64,000 bases of DNA from G963665495 sp963677785 (GCA_963677785.2 CAXXDH010000003.1:2852001-2916000); one strand, 5' to 3'. Positions 8,631-17,144 are shown, numbered from the stretch's first letter. Notes: generated by a model from the sequence alone, not told the origin. Made by a program: numbers and translations.

Positions 8631-9020
8631 ATGAGCGGCGATGCAGCACGGATCAAGGTTCTCGTTGTGGACGACGAAAACCGCTTTCGTTCGAATGTCA
8701 AGCGTCTGCTTGCTGCGAAGGGATTTGATGTGGCGTGTGTTGAAAACGGCATGCTGGCTTTGGAGCTGGCATCCAAGAAAGCCTTCGACGTCATTGTCCT
8801 GGATCAGAAAATGCCGGGCATGGACGGCCTGGAGACTCTGGGTCGTTTACAGGAACAAGGCTGCAGGGCCAAGGTTATTTTTCTCACCGGCCACACTTCC
8901 ATGGATGACGCCGCAGAGGGGATGAACATGGGGGCTGTGGACTATCAGCTCAAACCGTTATCAGTGGAGGAGTTGGCCCGAAAAATCGTGGAGGTCCACA
9001 CGGGAAATGCACCGGATTGA
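8631..9020 (+). CDS. Receiver-only response regulator
   Basis: This 129-residue REC domain has VVDDENRF, Asp58 in VIVLDQKMPGMDG, Thr in IFLTGHT and Lys in QLKPL. No output domain is present. It is the only gene of the left signalling island on the plus strand. It lies alone between a divergent operon and a shared terminator, with a GAGG site upstream. It has no adjacent kinase of its own, so its phosphate must come from a kinase encoded elsewhere, most simply the neighbours. Confidence 0.92.
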   Translation: MSGDAARIKVLVVDDENRFRSNVKRLLAAKGFDVACVENGMLALELASKKAFDVIVLDQKMPGMDGLETLGRLQEQGCRAKVIFLTGHTSMDDAAEGMNMGAVDYQLKPLSVEELARKIVEVHTGNAPD

Positions 9021-9081
9021 GGTGGTTTGTGCCCTGCGGCATTTGCTGAAAGAATTACGCAATTTTTGCTTACAGAAGCAA

Positions 9082-9114
9082 CAAACAGGGACGCCCGACC
9101 TGCGTCCCTGTTTG
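9082..9114. terminator. Bidirectional intrinsic terminator
   Basis: CAAACAGGGACGC (9082-9094) pairs perfectly with GCGTCCCTGTTTG (9102-9114) around a 7-base loop. A 3' TTTG-rich tail follows on the plus strand. It lies between the convergent stops at 9020 and 9167 and can serve both. Confidence 0.85.
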
Positions 9115-9166
9115 TTTGTATAGGAAAGAGCCAGCCAGATGCGGACCGGCTCGTTATCAAGCCCTC

Positions 9167-9580
9167 TTATTGAGCCGCTTTTCGTAGTTCCTCGCCGTAT
9201 TCCCTTTCCCGCCTGTCGCAGGCGCTCTGGATAAGGTCCACGAGTTCTTCCACCGGAGCGGGTTTCTGGACGTAATAGAACGCGCCCAGTTCCAGCCCTT
9301 CTACGCCCTGTTGAATTGTGGCGTTTCCGGTGTAGAGTATGACCTGAATGGTGCCGAAGCGTTGTTTTACCTGCTGCAAGACCTCAATACCGTTCATTCC
9401 GTCCATTTTCACATCCAGAAGGATCACGTCCACATCGGTGAGATGGTTCAATGTTTCCAGCGCATCTTCTCCCGAAGTGACGCCTGTTGTCTGCAGTCCG
9501 CGACGTTTGAGAATGGTCTGCAGGTTGTTGACCAGTCTTTTTTCATCGTCGACGATCATTACATGGCTCTTCTTTTTCAT
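9167..9580 (-). CDS. Receiver-only response regulator, co-transcribed with the DASS transporter
   Basis: This 137-residue REC domain has VDDEKRL, Asp56 in VILLDVKMDGMNG, a switch Thr in LYTGNA and Lys in VQKPAPV. The usual TGH is TGN here. The charged tail (DRREREYGEELRKAAQ) is not an output domain. The ATG follows the transporter stop by 18 bp with a good AGGGAG site, so transporter and receiver are one transcript. That pairing suggests transport and signalling are tied. The shared terminator at 9082-9114 lies downstream. Confidence 0.92.
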   Translation of the reverse strand: MKKKSHVMIVDDEKRLVNNLQTILKRRGLQTTGVTSGEDALETLNHLTDVDVILLDVKMDGMNGIEVLQQVKQRFGTIQVILYTGNATIQQGVEGLELGAFYYVQKPAPVEELVDLIQSACDRREREYGEELRKAAQ

Positions 9581-9598
9581 GACTGACGCTCCCTGATG

Positions 9599-11410
9599 CT
9601 AAATCTTGAAGAAGATGGGTATAAGGATTGAGGCGGCGGCAATGACGAGAATGGTCATGGGAATACCAACCCGGAAGAAGTCCGAAAACTTGTAGCCGCC
9701 CGGATTGTAAACAAGCAGGTTGGTCTGGTAGCCGATGGGAGTCAGGTAGCAGGCCGATGCTCCAAAGGCGATGCCGATGAGAAAAGCGCGCGGGTCCACG
9801 CCGAGTTGCGTGCCCATGGACACGGCAATGGGGGTCAGAAGTGCGGCGGCGGAGTTGTTGCTCAGGAAGTTGGTAACCAGAGCGGTAAAGAAGATCAGGG
9901 CCACAAGAATGATCCGTGGCGAGACCCCATGGAAAGGAGTCAGGAATAGATTCGCGTATACTCCGGCTGCACCCGTGTCGCTAAGGGACTTGCCCAGGGC
10001 GATGGTGGATACGATGAGCAGCAAAACCTCGCCGTCCAGCGAACGGAATCCTTCTTTAACAGTGATGCAACGGGTGATGAAAAGAAGCGCCACGACGATG
10101 GTGGCCGCCGGCAGAATTCCCATGATCTTGAAAGAGGCGGCTCCGATCATGGCCAGGAAGAGCAGCAACGCAAGGGGGGCTTTGTTGGTGTAATGAATTT
10201 TGGCGCTGGCTTCCTCGACCACCAGAAAGTCGCCGTCGGCCTGCAGGGAGGCGAGGGCATTGCTCGTGCCCTGGACCAGGACGGTATCGCCAGTGGCAAA
10301 GCGGAGCTGTTTGGCCTTTTGCCAGGCAAAATGGGTTTGCTTGCGCATCACGCCGAGCACAGTAAGGTCGTCGTTCAGTCCGACTTCCGTATTTTGAATT
10401 CTGCGGCCCCTGGCCTTGGAGTTCGGGGGGACGATGAGTTCGGCGATGGGGTGGGTGTCCTGGGGGCTGGTAAGAAAAACTTCCGCGCCGTTCTGCAGGT
10501 TCAGGTGTTTTCTGCTGAGCAGGGTGGTGAGATTGTCCACGTCGTTTTCCATGACGATCAGATCGCCGGCTTCCATGACAACGCTTTCGTCGCCGGTGAG
10601 AAAAATGGTTTTTTCCTCACGGACTACTTCGAGGACGGTGCTGTTGGGGCCTGCCTTGGAGGTAACGTCCGAAGTACTCACGCCGGCCAGAGGGCTTCCC
10701 TTGGGGATGGAGAGCTCGGCGACATAGGTTTTTATCTGGACGTCGCCGCTGGAGATGAATGTGGATTTGCGTTCGGGCAACAGTTTGGGCGCCAAAAACA
10801 CAAGAAACAGACCGCCGATTATCGCCACGGGTACGCCGACGATACTGAGTTCGAAAAATCCCAGAGCCGTCTGCCCGTTGAGAACCATCATGTCGCTCAA
10901 AATAATGTTTGTGGACGTACCGATAAGAGTACAGGTGCCGCCCAGGATGGATGCGTAGGAGAGCGGGATGAGGAACTTGGACGGGAGCAGTCTGAAACGT
11001 TCGCAAAGCATGAGAATGATGGAGATGAAGATAATGACCACAGGGGTGTTGTTCAAGAACGCTGAAAGGGTGATGACCGTTACCACCATGCAGACCATCA
11101 GTAGAAAGGGTTTTCCCTTGGAGACTTTGACAAAGGCGTTGACTACAAAGGAAAGCGCCCCTGTTCTGATGAGCGCAGCACTGACAATGAACAGCATGGC
11201 TACGGCAAGCGGGCCTCGGCTTCCAAAAGACGCGAAGATGGCTTTGTGTTTCAGCACGCCGCCGAGCATTGTCTCTGACAGGGCCAATGCGGCGATAATT
11301 CCTATGGCGGTAACGGTGATAGGCAGTTTTTCCGAAATTAGAAAAAACAGCGCGGCCACTAGAATCAGAGAGACGGCAATCACCTGCGGTGTCCACTCAA
11401 TTCCAACCAT
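9599..11410 (-). CDS. SLC13/DASS-family anion transporter with two RCK_C domains
   Basis: This 603-residue inner-membrane protein belongs to the divalent anion:Na+ symporter family. It has the paired family signatures FLNNTPVVIIF and GTSTNIILSDM in the first half, and FLSNNSAAALL and PIGYQTNLLVYNPGGY in the second. Between the halves lie two cytoplasmic RCK_C (TrkA-C) domains at about residues 215-385 (IPKGSPLAGVS and VPPNSKARGRR segments). This layout is typical of sulfate/tungstate- or dicarboxylate-type carriers, and the substrate cannot be read from sequence. I chose the ATG at 11410 because GGAGG lies 5 bases upstream. An ATG at 11437 lacks such a site. A structured leader (11488-11589) precedes it, and a receiver gene follows. 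Confidence 0.93.
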   Translation of the reverse strand: MVGIEWTPQVIAVSLILVAALFFLISEKLPITVTAIGIIAALALSETMLGGVLKHKAIFASFGSRGPLAVAMLFIVSAALIRTGALSFVVNAFVKVSKGKPFLLMVCMVVTVITLSAFLNNTPVVIIFISIILMLCERFRLLPSKFLIPLSYASILGGTCTLIGTSTNIILSDMMVLNGQTALGFFELSIVGVPVAIIGGLFLVFLAPKLLPERKSTFISSGDVQIKTYVAELSIPKGSPLAGVSTSDVTSKAGPNSTVLEVVREEKTIFLTGDESVVMEAGDLIVMENDVDNLTTLLSRKHLNLQNGAEVFLTSPQDTHPIAELIVPPNSKARGRRIQNTEVGLNDDLTVLGVMRKQTHFAWQKAKQLRFATGDTVLVQGTSNALASLQADGDFLVVEEASAKIHYTNKAPLALLLFLAMIGAASFKIMGILPAATIVVALLFITRCITVKEGFRSLDGEVLLLIVSTIALGKSLSDTGAAGVYANLFLTPFHGVSPRIILVALIFFTALVTNFLSNNSAAALLTPIAVSMGTQLGVDPRAFLIGIAFGASACYLTPIGYQTNLLVYNPGGYKFSDFFRVGIPMTILVIAAASILIPIFFKI

Positions 11411-11487
11411 GTTATCCTCCAGCTTGGTTTTAAACAACTCTGTTTGAGCTTATTTGGTTGCGTACAAATGTGCGAAAGACCATACGT

Positions 11488-11589
11488 GAGTCGAAAGACT
11501 CCCCTGTTTTCACCGGCGCTCCGGTAGGCCGGCAGTGGTTGCGGCATTGCCCTGTCCAGTGGGCCGCAGGACTTGCGTCTGCCCGGACA
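11488..11589 (-). ncRNA. Structured 5' leader RNA upstream of the DASS transporter (candidate cis-regulator)
   Basis: In the RNA read leftward, UGUCC/GGACA (11589-11585 with 11557-11553) stacks on GGGC/GCCC (11584-11581 with 11564-11561) and encloses a GAC-GCAA-GUC tetraloop hairpin (11579-11570). It is followed by CCGGC/GCCGG (11532-11528 with 11517-11513) and GAGUC-UUUC-GACUC (11501-11488). The transporter ATG follows about 78 bases later. I do not recognise a known riboswitch class. The remaining parts of the 11411-11808 gap show no gene. Confidence 0.45.
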
Positions 11590-11808
11590 TCCTGCAATTG
11601 AAATTGCGCATCAAGAATTCAAGATTTTAAAAAGCAAAGGCTATGCCAATATAACTATTTGTAATTTAAGATGATTATCATGAAAGACGATAATTAAATC
11701 GCGCAAGATCCTACAAGATCAATGGAAACGAGGGCGATGCGAACAGAGAAGCTGCAGGAAGCAGAAGGAGGGGAGTGTCCGACGAATAATGGGACACGGA
11801 AAAACGAA

Positions 11809-11832
11809 AGCCCCTCTGCTGAAAGAGGGGCT
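11809..11832 (-). terminator. Intrinsic terminator of the kinase at 11881-13575
   Basis: AGCCCCTCT (11809-11817) pairs with AGAGGGGCT (11824-11832) around a six-base loop. Read leftward, a TTTCGTTTTT tail follows. It lies 48 bp past the kinase stop. Confidence 0.85.
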
Positions 11833-11880
11833 GTTCGTTGGAATGCGACAATGTTCAAGAATAAATGTTTGGAGAACGCA

Positions 11881-13575
11881 TCAGCAGGCCGGCAAAAGGA
11901 TTGTAAAGGTAGTCCCTTCGTTTTCCTTCGTCTCCAAGTCGATGGATCCACCCATGGATTCGATGAGTCCGTAACATACGGCCAGCCCCAGCCCTGTTCC
12001 TTTGCGCGGGGGTTTTGTGGTGAAGAACGGGGTGTATATGTTGGCAAGTACGGCCTTGGGTATGCCTGTGCCGTTGTCGCGAACCTGGACCATGGCCCAG
12101 CCGTTGCCGTGGCGTTTTGCTGTAAATTCCAGGCGGCCCCTTTCCTGACCATGGCGTTCCACTATGGCGTATATGGCATTGTTCAACAGATTTAAAAAAA
12201 TCTGTTGCAATTTTCCGGTATCGCATCGTACCGCGGGTGTATCCGGCGCGTCTTCAACTTTGAAATCGATTGATTGCATCTCGGCTTTTTTGACTACCAT
12301 CGCGGCTACGTCTTGCATAAGCGGTCCGAGCCGAACTTCCACGTCCTGGACATGGTCCTGGCGTCCGAACCACAAAATGGATCGCGTAACCTGCGAACAG
12401 CGGCGAATCTGCAGTTCAAGCTGTTCCATGTTGTCTTCCAAAGCATCCTGAAGAAGTTTTTTATCCTCAACGTCTTCTTTGAAACTGTCTTCCAGATTCA
12501 GATGCATGACCCCAATTTCCGACTCCATGATTTGCAAAGGGTTGTTGATTTCATGGGCGAAGCTGGCGGTCATCTCTCCCAGTTCTGCAAGCCGGACGCT
12601 GCGAGATAATCTGTCTCGAAGATTGTCCTTGATTGCATCGGCTTCTTTGAGCGCCGTACCGATTCTTCTGCTGGCGGCTATGGCCAGAGGTACGGTCAAT
12701 GCCCCCCCAAGCAGTGTCACGGCAAGGATGTACATGCCCACTCTGGTGATTTCATCAAACGTTTCGTTTACTTTTTGCCGGACCACCAGAAGCCATTGTC
12801 CGTTGTTGATGGGACTTGTGGAACAGAGAAATTTCGTTCCGGAAACGTTTTCCAAAGAGAAGCTCGTTACGTCATTGTCCTTTTTTTGGTACGCGGAGTA
12901 ATCCGGGTCCACATCGAGCAGGTTCTTTTGGCCCTGCAGCCGGGTCTGAAACCGTCCTTTCCTGTTCAGGAGAAAAGCCTCTCCGGACTTGCCGATGCGG
13001 ATCGATTCAACCTTATGGCCGAATGCGTCGGAATCTATGGTTGCGCGCAGTATCAAAGGGGCGGGCCCTGTTTTTTGCACAGCCACCACAAAGTGCGGAA
13101 CCCCCCGGTATCCGAGGAAGACATCGCTGATATGTACGCCCTTTTTCCTTGTTTGCTGGAACCATAACGCATCCTGGTAGTTTTTGTCTTGCAAGTCGTA
13201 TGGTCCTGCGTAAAAAATATGCCGGCCCGTAGCATCTACCAACCCCAGGTCCACGTAGGCGCCGGTTTCTTTCTGCAACGATGCAAGCAGTTCGTCGAGC
13301 ATGCCCGGTTCGGTCAATTCTTGCTCTGTGAAAGAGGTAAGGATGAATTCCAGGTCGTTCACGCGCTCTTGGAGAAAAGCCTCAATGGCTTTTGCATGAC
13401 CGCTAGCCACACGGCTCATGGTTTCATAGCTGTTTTCCTTGAAGGAACTGAGGAAAAACAGACAGCTCACCACTATGGCCAGCAGATAGGGGGCCAGAGG
13501 TACGAAGACCATTCCAAGAAAGATCATTCGTTTGGCATATTGGAAAGGTTCAGACGAGTTATTCTGATTGCTCAT
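11881..13575 (-). CDS. Cache-domain sensor histidine kinase
   Basis: The 564 residues run: TM1 (about 22-44), a periplasmic Cache-type sensor (about 45-275), TM2 (about 281-301), then a kinase core with His341 in SFAHEINNPL. The ATPase has NLLNNAIYA, DNGTGIPK, YTPFFTTK and RKGTGLGLAV. The sensor segment VDLGLVDATGRHIFYAGPY and ISDVFLGYRGVPHF matches the kinase at 3376-5040, which marks a recent paralogous pair or shared ligand. The ATG follows AAGGAG, a sigma-54 promoter match lies 79 bp upstream, and the gene ends in its own terminator. It is therefore a single-gene unit next to an enhancer-binding protein gene. Confidence 0.93.
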   Translation of the reverse strand: MSNQNNSSEPFQYAKRMIFLGMVFVPLAPYLLAIVVSCLFFLSSFKENSYETMSRVASGHAKAIEAFLQERVNDLEFILTSFTEQELTEPGMLDELLASLQKETGAYVDLGLVDATGRHIFYAGPYDLQDKNYQDALWFQQTRKKGVHISDVFLGYRGVPHFVVAVQKTGPAPLILRATIDSDAFGHKVESIRIGKSGEAFLLNRKGRFQTRLQGQKNLLDVDPDYSAYQKKDNDVTSFSLENVSGTKFLCSTSPINNGQWLLVVRQKVNETFDEITRVGMYILAVTLLGGALTVPLAIAASRRIGTALKEADAIKDNLRDRLSRSVRLAELGEMTASFAHEINNPLQIMESEIGVMHLNLEDSFKEDVEDKKLLQDALEDNMEQLELQIRRCSQVTRSILWFGRQDHVQDVEVRLGPLMQDVAAMVVKKAEMQSIDFKVEDAPDTPAVRCDTGKLQQIFLNLLNNAIYAIVERHGQERGRLEFTAKRHGNGWAMVQVRDNGTGIPKAVLANIYTPFFTTKPPRKGTGLGLAVCYGLIESMGGSIDLETKENEGTTFTILLPAC

Positions 13576-13653
13576 GAAAATCGACTCCTTTTCTGGGAAC
13601 GCAAGTGCCTGCTGAATAGGGCAAAAGTCACCCTAAAACAGTGAAAAATCTGA

Positions 13654-13669
13654 AGCAATACACATACCA
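13654..13669 (-). promoter_or_regulatory. Sigma-54 promoter of the kinase at 11881-13575
   Basis: Read leftward the site is TGGTATGTGTATTGCT, a full match to the degenerate sigma-54 consensus TGGYAYR-N4-TTGCW, with ten bases between GG and GC. It ends 79 bp upstream of the kinase start. The gene directly upstream encodes an enhancer-binding-type protein, though one with an altered sigma-54 contact loop. Confidence 0.7.
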
Positions 13670-13740
13670 TTGCGTGATTTTGCGCAATAATCCTCTGCCG
13701 TCCGCAGGTCGTAAAAATTTTTTGCTGAAGGAGTGCTGAG

Positions 13741-13980
13741 ATGCCTGATGCAATTATTGCAATTGCGGTTTGCAGGATTTTCTGGAGCTGGTGTTGGAAC
13801 GTTTACTTGGAAAATACGAATAGCAGGGAACCATTTGCGGCGGTAATTTACATAATGGGATTGGGCCCCAAAAACATGGGAAGCTTCGGAAGCCAACGGA
13901 GAAATCGGCGAATGGTGGGCAGAGCAATCCCTGGTGCCGGAGAGAGTTACGCGGCATGTTCGCTGTTCGCGATCACATAG
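13741..13980 (+). CDS. Possible small ORF, low support
   Basis: This 79-codon frame starts at an ATG 7 bases after AAGGAG. It contains a hydrophobic N-terminus (IIAIAVCRIFWSWCWNVYL). Its 3' end overlaps the end of the antisense enhancer-binding gene, and the sequence resembles no family I know. The ribosome site is the only positive evidence. Apart from this ORF and the sigma-54 promoter, the 13576-13946 gap is empty. Confidence 0.2.
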   Translation: MPDAIIAIAVCRIFWSWCWNVYLENTNSREPFAAVIYIMGLGPKNMGSFGSQRRNRRMVGRAIPGAGESYAACSLFAIT

Positions 13981-16535
13981 CACGTTGCCGGCCCGTGCCC
14001 CTGCTTGCGCAGCAAGCCCTGCGCGACCATATCCTGAAGGTCGTTGTTCGCTGTACGGGCAGAAACTTTGCCTTCCATCAACCGTTCATATTCGCCACGG
14101 GTAATACGGCCTTTTGAGACGATTTCCGGCCAGGCTTTGAGTTGCCTGGGGTTGAGAGATTCTTTGCAGTAGGTGTGTTTCGGTTCTTCTTTGTCACGGG
14201 GGGGCTCCGGGGGGGTGTCCGGAACGTGATTCTTGGCGCCGGATTTCCGGATTGCGGGTACCTCTTCCTCGGGCCGCATCGATTCCTGGGAGGGCTGGGC
14301 GACATCCACGATGATTGGGACGTTTTCGTCGCTATTGGCCGCATCTGCTCCTTCCAGGTGCAGTTCATCAGCCTGGATTACCTGGTTTTCGGTCATCACG
14401 GCGGCGCGCGTCACGCAGTTGCGCAGTTCGCGAATATTACCGGGCCAGTTATAGCCTTTCATTCGTTCCAGAGCGCCCTTGCTCAATGCAAGCCCGTTTT
14501 TGCCAGTGAGCTCCTCTCCCTCTCGCAGATAATGCATTGCCAGCCGCAGCAGATTTTCTTTGTGCTCACGTAACGGCGGGGTGTGGATTGTGATCACCTT
14601 CAACCGATAATACAGGTCTTCACGAAAAACCCTGGCCTCGACAAGATGTTGCAGATCAATATTGGTTGCCGCAATGACCCGTACGTCCACTTCCAGTTCC
14701 GAATCGCTCCCCAGGGGTTTTATTTTGCGCAAAGCCACTGCGCGCAACAACGCCTGCTGCACCCTGGGTGAGGCGACCTGGATCTCGTCCAAAAACAAGG
14801 TTCCTCCGTTCGCTTCCAGAAAAGATCCTTTGCGATCGGTTTTGGCTTCCGTATACGCCCCTTTGACGTGTCCGAACAGGGTATCCATGAGCAGGTTTTC
14901 GTCCAACTCTCCGCAGTTGATTGAGATCATGGGATTGTCTTTGCGGTTGCTGCAGGTGTGTATGGCTTCGGCCGTCAACTGTTTTCCCGTTCCGGTTTCC
15001 CCTACGATGAGCACGTCCACGTCAACCTTGGCGGCCTTGAGGATTTCCTCACGCAACGTGTCCATTTTGGTGCCGAACCCGATGATCCGGGGCACACTGT
15101 CGGCGGCCAGGCTGGCGGCAAGTTTCGAAGGCTCTTCGTCTTCCTCGACAGGTTCGCGCAGGTTTTCCAAACGGATTCGCATGTCGTGAATCTGGATTTT
15201 TTCCAACTGGTTGCGCATGGTCTGCAGCATGCCGTTGACAGCATCCTGCAGCAGCGAGATCTCGTAACTTCCGTTTTTGATCTCAATGGGGTCCAACCGT
15301 CCGGAATCCCGTACCGAGTGAACGGCCATGGCCAGGTGCTTCAAAGGACGCGTGACAAACCGGCTGAGCAGGAAAATCAAAAGCGTTGCCAGCACACCGG
15401 ATGCCACCGTTATGATGAACATCACATCCACCTGCTTGTATCCGGCGACCATGGTCAGGCGGCTACGGTCTTCAAAGGCGATACCGAAAACGACTTTTCC
15501 CTGTCCTGCGAACCCAGGCGTAAAACGCACCGGGGCATAGGCCATGGAATGTTCTTTGGTCGGGAATTCCTTGGATTGGCTGTCGGACACTTCCAGCAAC
15601 CCCTGTTTTCCTTCACGTATCCCGGCCACCATTGACCAGAAATGACTGCAGTCGGAGCTCGGCCTGAATGCGCTCTGCTGCTCCGGCAAGCCCATGGTCC
15701 CGTCGCACTGCGAACGGATGAGGTAGGTCCCGAGTTCTTTGACCGGGGTTTTGAATTTTTCCGACTGAAATAAAATCCACCCGTCCGTGTTGAACAGAAA
15801 ACTGAATCGCATTTCAGGACTTCTGGCAAAAGCCCAGAGCGGGGATTCATTGGAGTTGTAAAGACTGAGAATATTGCGAAGCTCTATGACCTGCAGCGCC
15901 AGCACCAGATAGCCGCTCAGGCGTTCGTGCCCGTATACCGGCGTCGCCAGTAGCAGCACATGCATCTCGAGGCGGTTATGCCGGTTTGTGGCAGTGGGGA
16001 AGGGATAGCACGCGTGGCGTATGGATGAGAGCCAGGCCGAACTTTGCGGCAATTCTTTGATTTTTTCAAACAGACCATACAGATCGGGCTTGCAGCGTTC
16101 GATGTCCGCGGATTCGAGCTGCATGAGGCGCCCGTTGTGCTGCGCGAACAACAAGTGCGCATCATTCTCAAGGGAAATGAATCCTAAAAAAGGATGGTTT
16201 CTGGCGCTCACCTGGGCTTCCCGATGCAGAAAATCACGCATTCGCTCAACGCCGGGCGTATGCTCTGCCAGAACAAGCAGGGCATTTTTGCTTTCGTTGA
16301 GATAACGCTCTATGGCGTCGGCCTGTCCCAGATTCTGAACACGTACGTTGCGATGCAGCGCGATGGCGATAAAGTCTGCTGAAAGCCGGTACGTCAGATA
16401 GCCTGTCACTGCCAGGAGCATAACAAGGGCGGGGACCAGAGCGATGAGCAGGTGGTTTGCGAGAGTTTTGACCCCCAATCGTTTTGACAGGAACGAAGGA
16501 CCGGTTGTCTGGCGGCGATTTTCGAAAAAGGCCAT
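13947..16535 (-). CDS. Membrane-bound enhancer-binding-type regulator with GAYTEA loop and C-terminal winged helix
   Basis: This 862-residue protein has a TM helix (about 29-50), a large extracytoplasmic sensor, a second TM (about 370-390) and a HAMP-like linker. An AAA+ domain follows with Walker A GETGTGK (about 512-518), Walker B LFLDEI (about 580-585) and the arginine region FREDLYYRL. The sigma-54 contact loop reads GAYTEA instead of GAFTGA. The usual Fis-type HTH is missing. The last 70 residues (LNPRQLKAWPEIVSKGRI, ARTANNDLQDMVAQGLLRK) look like a DeoR/Fic-associated winged helix. It may therefore act without sigma-54, like TyrR-type members that lack the loop. The ATG at 16535 follows GAGGTG, which rules out the GTG 6 bp upstream. 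Confidence 0.88.
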   Translation of the reverse strand: MAFFENRRQTTGPSFLSKRLGVKTLANHLLIALVPALVMLLAVTGYLTYRLSADFIAIALHRNVRVQNLGQADAIERYLNESKNALLVLAEHTPGVERMRDFLHREAQVSARNHPFLGFISLENDAHLLFAQHNGRLMQLESADIERCKPDLYGLFEKIKELPQSSAWLSSIRHACYPFPTATNRHNRLEMHVLLLATPVYGHERLSGYLVLALQVIELRNILSLYNSNESPLWAFARSPEMRFSFLFNTDGWILFQSEKFKTPVKELGTYLIRSQCDGTMGLPEQQSAFRPSSDCSHFWSMVAGIREGKQGLLEVSDSQSKEFPTKEHSMAYAPVRFTPGFAGQGKVVFGIAFEDRSRLTMVAGYKQVDVMFIITVASGVLATLLIFLLSRFVTRPLKHLAMAVHSVRDSGRLDPIEIKNGSYEISLLQDAVNGMLQTMRNQLEKIQIHDMRIRLENLREPVEEDEEPSKLAASLAADSVPRIIGFGTKMDTLREEILKAAKVDVDVLIVGETGTGKQLTAEAIHTCSNRKDNPMISINCGELDENLLMDTLFGHVKGAYTEAKTDRKGSFLEANGGTLFLDEIQVASPRVQQALLRAVALRKIKPLGSDSELEVDVRVIAATNIDLQHLVEARVFREDLYYRLKVITIHTPPLREHKENLLRLAMHYLREGEELTGKNGLALSKGALERMKGYNWPGNIRELRNCVTRAAVMTENQVIQADELHLEGADAANSDENVPIIVDVAQPSQESMRPEEEVPAIRKSGAKNHVPDTPPEPPRDKEEPKHTYCKESLNPRQLKAWPEIVSKGRITRGEYERLMEGKVSARTANNDLQDMVAQGLLRKQGHGPATCYVIANSEHAA

Positions 16536-16667
16536 GGTCACCTCAAAGGGCTAGGGTGGGCATTGCCCTGTAGGTAGTATTGTTTCGGTCAAGACGTATT
16601 TTTCATGGAATCGATATCGTTTCTTGCTAACTAGTCATTTTCTCGCAAGCTCGTCAAGTATCTCGCA

Positions 16668-17039
16668 ATGGCATATCTGTTGCTTTACTCAGGTCGCGCG
16701 ATGGATGATGCGATACTATGGAGAAACGCAACAGGACGAGCGGCAAGGTTGGTGAGTGGTATGGGAAAATGGAGCAGAGGAACTGGCCTGGTACTTGCCG
16801 GTGTGACTTTGCTGGCTATCCTGGTTTGGCTGTGGATTTCAGGAGCAAAAGCGGACTGGCTGGTGGTCGTGGCCGACGCGCGCCGGGTTTCCTCTTTTAT
16901 ACTGCGCTACTTCATAAATCTGTACAATACCAATCCTGCGCTTCTGGCGATTTGGGTCGTTGCGTTAACCTGGGGGTGCGGCGGACTCGCCGTGCTGGCG
17001 CAAAGCGTGTTCCCTTCTCACTCACAGTCGGAAAAGTGA
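16668..17039 (+). CDS. Small membrane protein next to TauE exporter
   Basis: The frame allows 123 residues, but the better start is probably the ATG at 16761 (MGKWSRG), which gives 92 residues and removes a polar leader. Two TM helices are visible (GLVLAGVTLLAILVWLWI and LLAIWVVALTWGCGGLAVL), joined by a loop of about 30 residues. I do not recognise the family. It lies 105 bp upstream of a TauE/SafE exporter on the same strand, so an accessory role in that transport is plausible but unproven. Confidence 0.6.
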   Translation: MAYLLLYSGRAMDDAILWRNATGRAARLVSGMGKWSRGTGLVLAGVTLLAILVWLWISGAKADWLVVVADARRVSSFILRYFINLYNTNPALLAIWVVALTWGCGGLAVLAQSVFPSHSQSEK

Positions 17040-17144
17040 ACACGTGGCATAGCCGACAAGCATATTTCCTCCGGCGGGGCACGTCCATTACGCGTTTCCT
17101 GAGAACGGGCAGACATATTTTTATGAGTTGACGTCGTAGGGATA

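Noticed and set aside
11546..11561. TGGACAGGGCAATGCC (minus strand) as a sigma-54 promoter for the DASS transporter
   Set aside because: Only spacing fits; five mismatches, and it falls inside the structured leader.
11488..11589. Cyclic-di-GMP-I or cobalamin riboswitch
   Set aside because: GACGCAAGUCC recalls the GEMM core and GCAACCACUGC recalls the cobalamin core, but the remaining conserved segments of both are absent.
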